Positions 32,192-43,744 are shown, numbered from the stretch's first letter. The stretch is 64,000 bases of DNA from Erinaceus europaeus (GCF_950295315.1 NC_080166.1:97841141-97905140), one strand, 5' to 3'. Numbers and translations are program-made. Notes: generated by a model from the sequence alone, not told the origin.

Positions 32192-32520
32192 GATAAGACC
32201 AACAAACATGGAAATGTGCTCAAAGTTACTGAGGATAATAGAAATGCAAATAATGCCAACAATTGAGATACCATTATACTCCTGTAAGAATGTAATACAT
32301 TAGAAGTAACAGTAACAACAAGTATCATGAAGATGTGGGAAGAAAAGGAGACCTTCCATTCTAGTGGAAATGCAAATGAATACAATCCTTGTGGAAAATA
32401 GTCTGGAGATTTCTCAGAACACTATAAATGGACCTACCCTATGATCTCTTGGAGATGTATGCAAAAGAAATAAACACACCCATCTGAAGAGATTCATATC
32501 CACCTATATTCATAGTGACA
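32192..32520 (+). mobile_element. LINE-1 ORF2 segment, inverted 5' part
   Basis: Sense-strand ORF2 (catggaaatgtgctcaaag; gagataccattatactcctg; acctaccctatgatctc; cacccatctgaagag) directly abuts the antisense part. Its outer end and the start of the 3' part correspond to the same ORF2 position, as expected of twin priming. Confidence 0.75.
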
Positions 32521-32539
32521 AAGTTTTCTTTGAAGATCT

Positions 32540-32970
32540 TCATTTCAATTTAACCCTTAGAGTTCATAGTATCACATAAGTGGCAGATTTAAAACAAATG
32601 TGTACTCACAGTCACTTTATTTATTTATTTTCAGATAGAAAGAGGAAGGCAAACAGAGAAGGAAGGGAAAGAAACCACAGCACTGAAGTTTCTTACAATG
32701 CATTGGCTCTGTACCCCTATTCCACCAGAACCTGAAGTATTTGTCACTAGGAATCTTGTTTTTATAGCATCAATGAAAGGGAAGAAAACCTGGAAAATAC
32801 CAGAGGAAGCCAAGCACGAATGCTTATCTGAGAGAGAAAAGGGAAAAAAAAAGACATTTGGAATTAGTAACAGGTGTAGGGGTGAACTAGAAAGGAAATG
32901 AAAAAAGGACCATTGGGGGAATAAAATGGGTAAATGTATAATTAGCCTGTATTAGTGACCTTAGGAGAAC
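32540..32970. other. Unique DNA
   Basis: No repeat is recognised. The small frame at 32698-32901 has no motif. Confidence 0.4.
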
Positions 32971-32974
32971 AACT

Positions 32975-33375
32975 GCAGTTTCCAATGGAGGAGATGGGAC
33001 ATAGAACTCTGGTGGTGGTGGGTCAGGCGGTAGCACAGTGGGTTAAGTGCAGGTGGCACAAAGCACAAGGACCAGCATAAGGATCCTAGTTCGAGCCTCC
33101 GGCTCCACACCTGCAGGGAAGTCTCTTCACAGGCAGTGTAACTGGTCTGCAGGTGTCTCTCTTTCTCTCCCCCTCTCTGTCTTCCCCTCCTCTCTCCATT
33201 TCTCTCTGTCCTATCTACCAAGGACATCAATAACAACAACAATAACTACAACAACAATAAAACAACAAGGGCAACAAAAGGGGGAAAAAAACAAAATAAA
33301 AAAAAAAGAACTCTGGTGGTGGGAACTACATGGAATTATGCCCCCATTATCTTACAGTTTTGTAAATAAATATTG
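32975..33375 (+). mobile_element. LINE-1 3' end, split by a SINE
   Basis: Left: tccaatggaggagatggg up to agaactctggtgg. Right: gtgggaactacatggaatta and cttacagttttgtaaataaa. The two parts join across the SINE. Confidence 0.75.
33019..33306 (+). mobile_element. SINE-A without 3' module
   Basis: Well preserved head (ggcggtagcacagtgggtta), box B ttcgagcctcc, CT-rich core, AAC linker. A perfect 16-bp TSD agaactctggtggtgg lies at 33003-33018 and 33307-33322. Confidence 0.93.
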
Positions 33376-33496
33376 AATTAAAAAACAAAAACCAATCTCA
33401 ATACTCAGATTATGTTTTGGAGCCAGTTTCCAAACCTACTACTGGTATCATGGCATATATTTTGCCATGGAAAAATATTAAAAGTGGTTATTGGGA

Positions 33497-33642
33497 GGGG
33501 CTGTATGGTGACATATTTGGTGAAGCACACACAACATAATTAATATACAAGGACTAGGGTTCAAGCCACCACTTCCCATTTGCAGGGTGAGCTTTACAAG
33601 AAGTGAAGCAGGTCTGCAGGTGTCTATCTTTATATCTATCTA

Positions 33643-33693
<51 letters not shown>

Positions 33694-33765
33694 TTTCCAC
33701 TCTACTCTCAATTTCACTGGAATAATGGATTCATAATGCAGGCACTGAGTCCTGGTGGCAAGAAT
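33497..33765 (+). mobile_element. SINE-A with expanded tetranucleotide
   Basis: Head ggctgtatggtgacatattt, gaagtgaagcaggtctgcag, a (TCTA)n run in place of part of the CT-rich core, then 3' module ataatggattcataatgcag and gtcctggtggcaa. Confidence 0.8.
33630..33694. repeat. (TCTA)n microsatellite
   Basis: About 14 units inside the SINE. Confidence 0.9.
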
Positions 33766-34005
33766 AACGATAATAATGAAAGTGGCTGTTGGGTTCGTAG
33801 GAGATAACAAGAATTAGCTGTTATAAGACTTACTATTCAAAGCTGTACCTGGCTGGTCCATTTTTAATAGTTTCAAGATAAATACACAGTGGTGGGACAG
33901 CTCAGGGAGACTGCCATACTTCAAAAACACTCACTTTTGAGAAAATACAATCTTGGGCAAATTATAAGAAAGTATTGCATATGATTATGAAGGGAAACTT
34001 GAATG

Positions 34006-34195
34006 TCCAACATCAGCTGTGCCAGCTGCTTGCTGAAAAAAAAAAATCATCCTCTGCTTCTGGTAGACATCTCCCAATGTTGTCTAATGAAGAAAAACCC
34101 AAGCCTCCAACATGGGCTGAACCAGCTGCTTGCTGAAAAGAAGAAATCTCCACTTTTGATAGATGATACCCACTGTTGTGTCAGCACAGCCAGGT
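34006..34195. repeat. Two-copy tandem duplication, 100-bp period
   Basis: The unit starting tccaacatcagctgtgccag at 34006 recurs as tccaacatgggctgaaccag at 34106, both followed by agctgcttgctgaaaa. The 85-codon frame across it (34003-34260) repeats a peptide only because of this. Confidence 0.8.
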
Positions 34196-34518
34196 GTTCA
34201 GCAAGAAAAGACTTGGAGACCATTTCTAACTCACTGGCAGCATTGAGGAAAATATGTTGACTGGAGAAATATACAAATGATCCTGAATTGACTATATTTA
34301 AGAGGAAATGCCTGCGCCATTCTAATTTCACAAAATTGTGAAAAGGAAGCACTGGAAATGCAGATAAAGTTTTTGCCTGGAGTCCCAGCAGTTTTTAAAA
34401 GACATGATGAATGGATGTTGAAATCTAACAGTCCCTAAATTCAGTCAGCCTTCCTTATAATAAAAGTGATTCCAGTCCTTGAAAATGATATAAGTTAGGA
34501 GGAAAGAGTTAACAGGCT

Positions 34519-34551
34519 TACTTACCTCTTAATTTACCTAAGAGGTAAGTA
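34519..34551. repeat. Perfect hairpin, 12-bp arms
   Basis: Arms tacttacctctt and aagaggtaagta around a 9-base loop. Confidence 0.85.
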
Positions 34552-34639
34552 TTTTGGTACCAGAATAAGGGGACATATTGTCAAGAGTTTTATTAGGAGG
34601 AACAAATCAGTCGAGTGAATCGAGTCTGGGTTAAGGGTA

Positions 34640-34806
34640 GTAGGGCAGGGCAGGGATAGATAGCATAATGGTTATGCAGAGACTCTCATGCCTGAGGTTC
34701 CAAAGTCCCAGATTCTATCCCCCGAACCACCATAAACAGGAGTGGAGCAGTTCTCTGTTAAAATAAATAAATAAATAAATACATAAATAAATAAATAAAT
34801 ATTTAA
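34640..34806 (+). mobile_element. SINE-B with (AAAT)n tail
   Basis: Head gggatagatagcataatgg, actctcatgcctgaggttcc, box B gattctatcccccg, then an AAATA-rich tail. Short TSD tagggcag on both sides. Confidence 0.88.
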
Positions 34807-34809
34807 AAA

Positions 34810-35080
34810 ATAGGGCAGAGACAGAAGAAGTCTATTTAGAAAAAATAACTTTTCTGCTACTTGTTCCCACTGCTGACAAGCAAATGTTGACTCTGTCTTA
34901 CTGTTTCAGACAGTTGCTTCATATTTTAAATGCCTTGTGAAAGTGTTAATAAATAAAACTATCATGAGATTTGAAGGAGTTAACTCACCTACTGGAGGTA
35001 ATTGAACAAGATACACATTTGTGAAACCTCACAACCTGGCATTGTATGTGTCAGAATATTTGGATTTCTCCCTCTCTTTC
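34810..35080. other. Unique DNA
   Basis: No feature is recognised. Confidence 0.4.
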
Positions 35081-35081
35081 T

Positions 35082-35137
35082 TTCTCTCTCTCTCTATATA
35101 TATATATATATACACACATATATATGTGTGTGTGTTA
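35082..35137. repeat. (CT)n(TA)n(CA/TG)n compound dinucleotide tract
   Basis: Runs of CT, TA, CA, TA and TG follow directly on one another. Confidence 0.9.
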
Positions 35138-35184
35138 AACTGTACAGAGTAAGGCCTTATATAGAGAAGCTATTCAAATTCTTT

Positions 35185-35455
35185 TTTTAATTGTTTTATA
35201 TTTATTTTCCCTTTTGTTACCCTTTTTGTTGTTGTAGTTATTATTGTTATTGTTGTTAGGACAGAGAGAAATGGAAAGAGGAAAGAAAGGAAGACAGAAA
35301 GAGGAAGAGAAAGATAGATACCTGCAGACCTGCTTCACTGCTTGTGAAGTGACTTCCCTGCAGGTGGGGAGCCATGGGCTCGAACTGGGATCCTTTCACC
35401 AGTCCTTGCTCTTCGTGCCACATGTGCTTAACCTGCTGAGCTACTGACTGACTCC
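35185..35455 (-). mobile_element. SINE-A without 3' module
   Basis: T-rich tail, ATT/GTT linker, GA-rich core, gtgaagtgacttccctgc, gggctcgaactgggatcc and head. A perfect 15-bp TSD ctattcaaattcttt lies at 35170-35184 and 35456-35470. Confidence 0.93.
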
Positions 35456-35474
35456 CTATTCAAATTCTTTAAGG

Positions 35475-36359
35475 GCAATTGTTTTTTTCCATAAAATGAG
35501 AGTTGATTAAAAGTAAAAGTGTATTTTAGTCAACAGGAAGAGCTATACAACAATCTGAGAAGAAGAGAAAGTGATATGGTAATTAAGGAATTGAACAAAA
35601 TTCAGCATTCTTGGGACTTAGAGGACAGGGAGCAGGTGAATGTTAGGTGATGGAAGGTTTTATGAACTTTTTATGCATTTGGCTTTCTCTTAATGTTAAT
35701 GGGAAGCAGCTAAGTGGCTTTAAGTAAGAAGGTAATATGATCAGATCTGCATTTTGGCACAGATTTGATCTGTCTGCTGAGAGGTGTAAGTGAGGATGAA
35801 GAATGGCTTCCCAAGAAGAAAGACTGGGAATAAGATGTAATTGAACAACAATGGTTGTTTGGATCTGGGGTTGATGGGGGGGGGGGGAATGTTACAAATA
35901 CCCAGACATGTTTATGACATGTCTCTGCAGGTGAAAATTGATGGTGCATGATAATTAGTTGAATGTGGATTTGAAGAAGACACTGATGACTAGACTTAGG
36001 AATTCATTGGTTGATGATGAAGTTCACTGACAAAGAGTGAGGGTGGCAGAAATTTGGTTTCACACATGCTGCATTTTGTGACTACAAAACTAAATAAAGG
36101 TGTGCACCAGATAATTTAAGGTAATAGCTTGTGCTTCTAAAGTGAGTTTACATTGAGGATATTGATTTGAGCATTAGTTAGTATTTGATTGAAAATGTGG
36201 ATGCAGATGTGTAGTTAAGGAGAGGTGAAGAAGAGAGAAAGAATAGAAGATAAACATGTAGTGGAGATCTAGGTGGAACAGTGGAGAAATAAAAGGAGTC
36301 AGGAGGGTGGTAAAAAAAAATGTGTGACTGTGTTTATATGTATGGATAATGTAAAAATG
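35475..36359. other. Unique DNA
   Basis: No repeat or gene is recognised. Confidence 0.5.
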
Positions 36360-36366
36360 AATCTTG

Positions 36367-36660
36367 GTGGGAGTCGGGCAGTAGCGCAACGGGTTAAGAG
36401 CAAGTGGGACAAAGCTCTAGGACCTGCGTAAGGATCCTAGTTCGAGACCCGGGCTCCCCACCTGCAGGAGAGTCGCTACACAAGTGGTGAAGCCAGTCTG
36501 CAGGTGTCTGTCTTTCTCTCCTCCTCTCTGTCTTCCCCTCCTCTCTCCATTTCTCTCTGTCCTATCCAACAATGACAACATCAATAATAACTGCAACAAT
36601 AAAAACAATAAGGGCAACAAAAAGGAATAAATAAATACACAAATAAATATTTAAAAAAAT
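36367..36660 (+). mobile_element. SINE-A without 3' module
   Basis: Near-consensus head gagtcgggcagtagcgcaac, ctagttcgagacccgg, complete core and AAATA tail. TSD aatcttg at 36360-36366 and 36661-36667. Confidence 0.92.
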
Positions 36661-36667
36661 AATCTTG

Positions 36668-37335
36668 ATTTCTCAGAATTAAAATTATAACTGAAAAGTG
36701 TTCACTGAATTCAGCTGCAAGTAATTCTGAAATAAAAATGCAGGCTAAATGACTCCTCTTTAACCTGTTTACTGCAAATCAGATAAGGTCCTTTGTGGAC
36801 CTGTCCTGGTATTTCTTTTTGCCTCACCTACCTACCCCATGGAAATGCATCTGGAATAAAAATTATATACCATATGGCTCCTAGAAAAACTAATGAAATG
36901 ACTTAAGTGGACAAAGAATGAGTATGTAAACAAAAAAAAACTTATTCACTGAAAGTATTTTAGATATACAGACTGTTAGATGTGATAGGCCACTTAGAGT
37001 GCTAGCCAAGCAAAGGGAATTTTATCAATGAGGGAATGAATGAGCCTTCAGACCAGTGAAGTAAGTTTCTCACCCCTTTTGAGTGGATGGTCTAGATAAA
37101 TTCTTGTGAAGTCTACATAAGATAAAATAAAATAAAATAAAATACTGAAAAGTAATTCATTAAAATTTCTAAATGTGTTAATTTACATAAAACTGAAGAA
37201 AGTGTCTTATTTTTTTAAATCCTTAGTTATGTTATCACAGATGCTAAGATGTGTTTTTGATGAGAGGTGAGTTAACTTAGTTACTTTTCAAAGACGGAGA
37301 GCAAAATGAATAGTACCTCCTCTGTGTAAGAATCT
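36668..37335. other. Unique DNA with short (AAAAT)n
   Basis: An (AAAAT)n run lies at about 37120-37143. Nothing else is recognised. Confidence 0.45.
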
Positions 37336-37342
37336 ATTCTTG

Positions 37343-37465
37343 ATGGGGTGGTAGGGGAGATAGCATAATGGTTATGCAAACAGACTCATGCCTGAGGCTC
37401 CCAAGTTCAGATTCCAAATTCCCTGTAAGCCATGTGCCAGAACTGAGCAGTACGCTGGAGGAGGA
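37343..37465 (+). mobile_element. SINE-B
   Basis: Head gggagatagcataatggtta, gactcatgcctgaggctcc, cagaactgagcagtacg. It ends early in a GGA run. Confidence 0.8.
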
Positions 37466-37892
37466 GGAGAAATATATATGCACTCTTAAAATGCTAGTGC
37501 TTTCTGTGCAGTTTTTCATTTTCCTTATATATTTTTATTTTTGAGGGTATGAAGCAGTAGCAAGTAACAAACAATAGGAAAGACATCCCAAATAAGCCTA
37601 AAAAAACCTAATTTATGTACACTCCTATTAAAGTGTAGTCATATAAATCACTAGTTAATTAATATGAGAGGGGGAGAATTGATTGTATGTCTCAAAGTTT
37701 TTAAAACACAGACTGAGTCTTTTTAATATACAGACTGTGTCTTTGATATGCGGACTCTCTCAAAAGCCTAGACAAAGTAGATCAGAACCAACCCGTGGCA
37801 CAGCTACATACAAGATACTGGGTATTAAACCCCAAACCCTAAAAAAAGGACTTTTCAAAGTTAACCCAATTACTAAATAATGTGATGATAAC

Positions 37893-38032
37893 TTTATTTA
37901 TTTATGAGAAAGGTAGGGGAGAGAGAGAAAGAACCAGACATCACTCTGGTACATGTGCTGCCAGGGACCAAACTCAGGACCTCATGCTTGAGAGTCTAGT
38001 GCCTTAGCCACTGCGCCACCTCCTGGACCACA
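37893..38032 (-). mobile_element. SINE-C (third tRNA-derived type)
   Basis: Antisense: T-rich tail, catcactctggtacatgtgc, accaaactcaggacctc as the box B complement, and gccactgcgccacctcc as the box A complement. It differs from SINE-A and SINE-B; a plus-strand relative lies at 54758. Confidence 0.75.
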
Positions 38033-38057
38033 TAAATATCCATTGTCTTTTTGAAGC

Positions 38058-38213
38058 CTTCTTCTTCTAGCGTTTGCCCTTCTTCCGTAGCCAGTCAACA
38101 GGTCAGGTTGAAAGCTGTCAGGAGCTGCTTGTTGCTGGTTTTGAAAGTGACTGGGATCCATGTGGATTCAGTCGGCTAGGAAGGATCGTCAGTTTCCCCA
38201 ATGAATGGGTACT
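38058..38213 (-). mobile_element. Minimal Vingi derivative with large internal deletion
   Basis: On the minus strand, the first 110 or so bases match 7217-7326 of the longer copy. The rest matches the last 50 or so bases through the stop codon and (GAA)n end. Everything between, including all endonuclease and RT code, is gone. It interrupts the L1 between tttttgaa and ctaagac. No TSD is clear. Confidence 0.85.
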
Positions 38214-39129
38214 CTAAGACAGCAGGAACCTCACATCTCCACTATAGAGCCTCTACTTCCCCCAGTCCTGGAACCATTGGATAGGGCCCACTTTCCCACA
38301 TGCCTCTCCCAATTCATATCAAATAATATTGCATCTGCCGATTGTAACCTAATCAACGCAACGACTGCCATCTCAACATGCTTCAGCTCAGACTGTGTCC
38401 AGAGACTTCAGGTGTGGAATGACAACCCTTTAGCTTCATTACTGGGGTGAGACCTTTCCTTTCATAGTATTCTATAATTCCATCCCAGGTGGTTCACTTC
38501 CTAACAAAGTCCCAAACACTTCATAACAAAGTCCCCAAACTTAGATGATAGACCAGGTTCCGTGAGATAGAGCATATGTTCACATGTATCCATAAACTAG
38601 TGCAAAATATATACCTGAAAGCAGAAGTACACTAGAGTTTGCAATGAGTAACCCCCCAACACTTCCTATCCACTATTCCAACCTTTAGGTCCATGATTGC
38701 TCAACAATTTGTTTGGCTTTGTATGCTAACTCTCTTTTCAGCCACCAGGTTCCAGATGCCATCAGGATGCTGGCCAGGCTTCCCTGGACTGAAGACCCCA
38801 CCAATGCATCCTGGAGTTCCGTTTCCCCAGAGACCCAGACTACTCAGGAAAGAGAGAGGCAGACTGGGAGTATGGACCGACCAGTCAGTGCTCATGTTCA
38901 GCTGGGAAGCAATTACAGAAGCCAGACCTTCCACCTTCTGCAACCCACAATGACCCTGGGTCCATGCTCCCAGAGGGATGGAGAATGGGAAAGCTATCCG
39001 GGGAGGGGGGGGTATGGAGATTGGGTGGTGTGGGAATTGTGTGGAGTTGTACCCCTCTTATTCTATGGTTTTGTTAATGTCTCCTTTCTTAAATAAAAAA
39101 TTTCAAAAAAAAAAACAAACCTAATTTAA

Positions 39130-39604
39130 GCTCTTTCCTTATGTGATCAGTCTCCAGTGCTTTAGAAAGGACTGTATTTGCCAGTGGGTTAGAACAGTGT
39201 TTCATTTTTGAATCAGTCCTTCCTTTTTTCCAAGTTCCTAATACTTCTCATCCTGCCAAAGTCAGAGACTTGAATGGTGATGGTTCTCTATTATTCATCA
39301 AATACCTCAAGCTGTTCCTGTCAAGTTTTTCAAGTCATTTTCTACAGATACTCCACACATTTAAAAAAAAAAAAAATGCAGCCAGAAAACTTCTCTGCCA
39401 GGTAACAGTCCATCTGAATAAAGAATGCAGGAGCTACACATTTTGCAAAAATGGAAATGGACTGGAAAGTTGTTCTCTTACAATACCTGTAGTTTGTTTA
39501 CTTTGTACCAGCTGCTAAACCCTACTTTCAAAATCTGACTATTCATTTTCATCTTTTTCAACCTTTCTCAAGAATAAGAGATAGCTCCTTCCCCAAGGAA
39601 TCAG
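39130..39604. other. Unique DNA
   Basis: No feature is recognised. Confidence 0.4.
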
Positions 39605-39607
39605 GAC

Positions 39608-39772
39608 ATATTCGCTTCACAAGCGGTAAAGCAGGTCTGCAGGTGTCTTTCTCTCCCCATCTCTGTATTCCCCTCCTCTCTCCATTTCTCTCTGTCCTAA
39701 CAAGGACAACATCACTAACAACAACAATAAAACAACAAGGACAACAGAAAGGGAATAAATAAATAAATAAGA
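39608..39772 (+). mobile_element. SINE-A, 5'-truncated
   Basis: Starts at ttcgcttcacaagcggtaaa and retains the CT-rich core, AAC linker and AAATA tail. The tRNA-like head is missing. Confidence 0.85.
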
Positions 39773-39779
39773 AAGAGTA

Positions 39780-41110
39780 TCACTTCCTATCTTTACTTTA
39801 GTTGGGTGCCCAGAATTTAGTTTTAACAGTCAAGTACATGTTTCTAATGAATATGAAAGAAGTAAATAGAGCTTGGATTAAACTTCAGAATAGGAAAAGG
39901 AAAAACAGCAATTTAGACAAGATGTTCATTATCTGGAGGGAACATTTTGTAGATATGTTCTTTTCTTACTGAAATGTTTTGCCTTGGAAGGTGCTTTATT
40001 TTTCATTCAGGGTATTTAAATATGGGTAAATAGAAAACCAAAATATTATTTTGCTTTTAAAGTTATTCTTCTGCATGTCTTATAATTAAGTAACATGATT
40101 TGGAAAGCTGGTGTGGACATAAAACATTTCTAAAAATGCTTACTTTTCTTGGTCAGTTTTAGTCTTATTCCTCAGACTGTTAGAGAAAGGGTGTGCTTGT
40201 ATGAATTGAAAAGGATCTCAAGAAGGGAGAAATACATTTACTTAGAAAATAAAATTTCCAGAGAAGCAACACAAAATGGTTCCCAAAATAAGATGCCTAA
40301 AATATTATCTCTTGGGGTTTTCAATAAAATAAATAAACTCAAGAAATGCTATGCACTACACATCAGTAGCTTGGTGTGGATATTTTAACTAATTTTATAG
40401 ATTTTAGAGACTCAGCCTTAAAATTTAGGAAGTTGGTGAAAAAAGTAATCTTTCATTTGCCTTAATGATAAGTCTATATAAATCTGTCAGTAAAGCTAAA
40501 GAAGAATTTCTTGACAAGTTAACACTTTAGTATAATTGTTTTAAAAAGTATTCTTCTAATAAAGTATAGATCATATGGATCCCCAAAGCCAATAATTAGT
40601 CTTTAGTTCTTGATTCTAACAATAACTTAAACTTTTAGATTTCTTACTATAAAAATCCCAAGTGTTAGCCTTTAAATATTGACCTTTTATCTAGATTTAC
40701 TTTGCTTGGGGAGAATACAACTTGTCAAGAATATATGCGTTTCCTTAAGTAGATGATTCATCAATGGGCAAAACTCTTATAAAAGAGCAACTAGTATCAG
40801 ATAGTAAGGTCAGGTGGAAAAATTACTCTAAAGGTAGGAAAAGATTTATGGAGAAGGTTCATGGAAGTAAGACAATGATATTTTTAAAAAGGTGGGGTGG
40901 GGGTCAATTAAGAGAGATGGGCTAGGAGGACACAGACAAATTTGAAGCAAAAATCCTAGGTCTTGTCAGATCACTTCAAACTTTGAAGGAAAATATGAAA
41001 ATGCAATTTTAGTTCCACAGGGAAGGGATATTACTTATAATTATGAAAGCAACAAGAACTAAAGTATGTCCTTAGTTGTTTTACTTCATGGACATACATT
41101 GATAAAAATT
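39780..41110. other. Unique DNA
   Basis: No repeat or gene is recognised. Confidence 0.5.
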
Positions 41111-41114
41111 ATAT

Positions 41115-41635
41115 ATATTTTTAAATTTCTTTATTGGGTCAATAATATTTTATAGTTGACAGTAAGTACAATAGTTTGTACTTACAAATGTTTAACATTT
41201 CCCAGTTTTCCACAAAATAATTAACCCCCACTAGTACTCCTCTGATATCATGTTCCAGGACCTGAATCTCCCACCTCCACCCCAGAATCTTTTACTTTGG
41301 TGCAATACATCAACTCCAGTCCAATTTCTGCTTAGTGTTTTCCCTTCTGATCTTGTTTATCAACTTCTGCCTATGAGTGAGATCATCCCACATTCATCCT
41401 CTGTTTCTGACTTATCTCACGTAACATGATTCTTTCAAGCTCCATCCAAGATGGGCTGAAAACAGTTAAATCAACACTTTTAATAGCTGAGTAGTATTCC
41501 ATTGTGTATATAGACCACAACTTGCTCAGCCATTCATCTGTTGTTGGACAACTGCGTTGCTTCCAGGTTTTGGCTATTATAAATTGTGCTGCTATCAACA
41601 TAGGTATACACAAATCTTTTGAGGGATATGATTGG
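41115..41635 (-). mobile_element. LINE-1 ORF2 end and 3' UTR, antisense
   Basis: Tail at 41120 (ttctttattgggtcaata), 3' UTR with ccagaatcttttactttgg, then ORF2 end with agtagtattccattgtgta and ggttttggctattataaat. The reverse frame 41383-41613 reads FIIAKTWKQ and YTMEYYSAIK, which are recognisable L1 ORF2 C-terminal motifs. Confidence 0.85.
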
Positions 41636-41854
41636 TTCTTTAAAAATTACATTTAACAAGAAAAACTTGCACCCAAACTAAAGTTGTTTGAAAATTGGTT
41701 TTAAAGTTTGCCAAAATATGAATCTTAGATTTTATATTAATTTCATATTTCTAGCTCCATAACAGTAGCATTTGAACATTTCTATGTGTAGTGTTAATAG
41801 ATGAGTCAGAATCATTAATAACAGATTACTGAGAACATATTTTTTTCTTTTTTA

Positions 41855-42335
41855 CCATTTTATTGAAGGGTTATTGGTTTTACAGTATAGTTGTTTACAC
41901 ACAGGTATCATTTCTCACCTTCCTGTGATAGGTGTCTGCAGAACACTCATACCCTCAACTTTTCCACCATCATGGACCAGAACCTAAAATCTCACTCCAG
42001 CCCCGCTCCTTCCAATTAGTCCCTAGAGTTCATTGCTTTGGTTTGCAAGATACCATACCCAATCCAAGTTTCACTTGGTGTTTTCTCTTGCTGTTCTCTC
42101 ACCTGTATGTGAGATCATCTGGTACTAGTCTTTCTCTTTTTGGTTTATTTCTCTTCACATGATTCCTTTCAATTCCTTCCAAGATAAGTCAAAAGAGATG
42201 GCTTCATCATTTCTAACAGCTAAGTAGTATTCCATTGTATCACAATTTTCTTAGCCACTCATCTGTGGGTGGTCATCTGAGTTGCTTACAAGTTTGGGTT
42301 AATATGAACTGTGCATCTATGAGTGTATGTTTATA
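41855..42335 (-). mobile_element. LINE-1 ORF2 end and 3' UTR, antisense (type III)
   Basis: Tail tttattgaagggttattgg, tgataggtgtctgcagaaca, ttgctttggtttgcaagata, then agtagtattccattgtat and the ORF2 end. More diverged than its neighbour. Confidence 0.75.
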
Positions 42336-42339
42336 TTTA

Positions 42340-43490
42340 AATTTAAAAATATTTATTTTTAGATTAAATTTTCATTTAGATAAGATTACCTGATATCTAT
42401 TTAAGTGTTACTTCATTATTATGAAATGAGGCAAAATTAGAAGCTCTCGACATTAAGGTTAGGATCCTTCAAACCCACATCCACCTGATCATAGTTAAAT
42501 AGCATAGTGATTTGAGAAAGCATAAATGAAAAACCAAGACGGAGTCCATCAAATTCTCTCTTGCTGGAATTTGAAAGTAGGACATAAAAGATGGAGTCAG
42601 TTATTTGTGGAAGCCTGACTTGTAAGTTGACCTGTTTCAGGGGCTCAAGACAATATGTGGTGGAGTCTGCTGGAGCCTGTGTAATTGGAGAAGAGGGAAC
42701 CAGGATGGGGCAAATGGCTTTTCATTGCCTGTGTCTGTTCTCTCCAGAGGCCTGAAAACACTTCTTGTCCTTGGGAGGCCTGGGGTGTCTAGAGAATACT
42801 ATTCATTCTCCTTTCTGCTTTAGCTGGCTTTTTTTTTTTGAAACCCACCCACTCCAGACTAAGGTATAGAACAATAAATTTCAGTGAAAAGCAAGCTGAA
42901 AAATAAGCAGGTCGTGCTATGCAGAAACAGCTGCAAAAGATTTAGGGGTCGTTACAGATGACATAGGTCATGCTCAACACAGTTCAATCTTCCTTTCTAA
43001 AGTAGTCGTTTTCCTGCCAGGGATCCAATGAATTCTCAAAACCTTCATGTTAGTCTTCCTCTTTTTTTTTTTTTTTCTTTTTACTCCTCCTTTTTCAAAC
43101 AATCAGCCAGTTCCATTGTTTTAATTTATAGAGGATGAAACTGAAGCCCAGAAGAGGGAAGTCACAAAGCTCAAGGGCATGAATCTACTTACCAGCAGAG
43201 CCCAGATGCTGTAGCTTAGCTCCAGGATTTGCCCTATAGCCCTTCTTATCATCACTTTACTTTTATGACTCTAGTGCCAAAACAGAATGAACAGAAACTA
43301 CAGAACAGACACAATGAGGAAATCTGTTGCTCTCAAATAGTAACATAACAATTAGGGTATATTTAAGCATCAAGTGATCTAATGCTATAGCTTTGTTTAT
43401 ATTCATATACATATTTATTTAATACAAGAGAGAAAATTAACTCTTGCTTATAAGTTATCAGGAAGCAAACTCAGATCTCAAAAATATAAG
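42340..43490. other. Mostly unique DNA with a MIR
   Basis: A MIR-like stretch lies at about 43125-43230 (gaggatgaaactgaagccca; agtcacaaagctcaaggg). The rest is unclassified. Confidence 0.5.
43125..43235 (+). mobile_element. MIR (ancient mammalian SINE)
   Basis: Carries the core pattern gatgaaactgaagccca and cacaaagctcaagg typical of MIR, with the usual high divergence. Confidence 0.6.
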
Positions 43491-43646
43491 TCCTGAAGCT
43501 GAGCAGCAGCACACCTGGTTAAGTGGACACATTGCAGTGAGCAAGGACCTGGGTTAAAGCACCTGATCTGGTCTTCATCTGCAGGGGGAAAGCTTCATGA
43601 GTGGTGAAGCTGTGCTATTGCTTTCTATTTCTCTCTCTCTCTCTTC

Positions 43647-43697
43647 CTTCCTTCCTTCCTTCCTTCCTTCCTTCCTTCCTTCCTTCCTTCCTTCCTT
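43647..43697. repeat. (CCTT)n microsatellite
   Basis: About 12 units inside the outer SINE; gives a Leu-Pro-Ser-Phe repeat frame of no meaning. Confidence 0.9.
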
Positions 43698-43744
43698 TCT
43701 TTATTCCTTCCTTCCTCTCTTTCCTTCTTTTTTCTTTAAATACT

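Larger units (their letters stand above)
37616..39116 (+). mobile_element. LINE-1 3' UTR (young type I) carrying two insertions
   Basis: Starts in the 3' UTR and ends in an A-rich tail. A perfect 12-bp TSD aaacctaattta lies at 37604-37615 and 39117-39128. A SINE-C (37893-38032) and a Vingi derivative (38058-38213) sit inside, so both are younger than this L1. Confidence 0.92.

Noticed and set aside
33019..33110. tRNA-like heads of SINE-A and SINE-B as possible tRNA genes
   Set aside because: They have box A and box B but no cloverleaf with a paired acceptor stem, and they continue into SINE bodies and A-rich tails.
38713..39096. 127-codon plus-strand frame, and similar frames at 1156, 50872 and 62979
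   Set aside because: All lie in the same L1 3' UTR and are shared because the copies are homologous.
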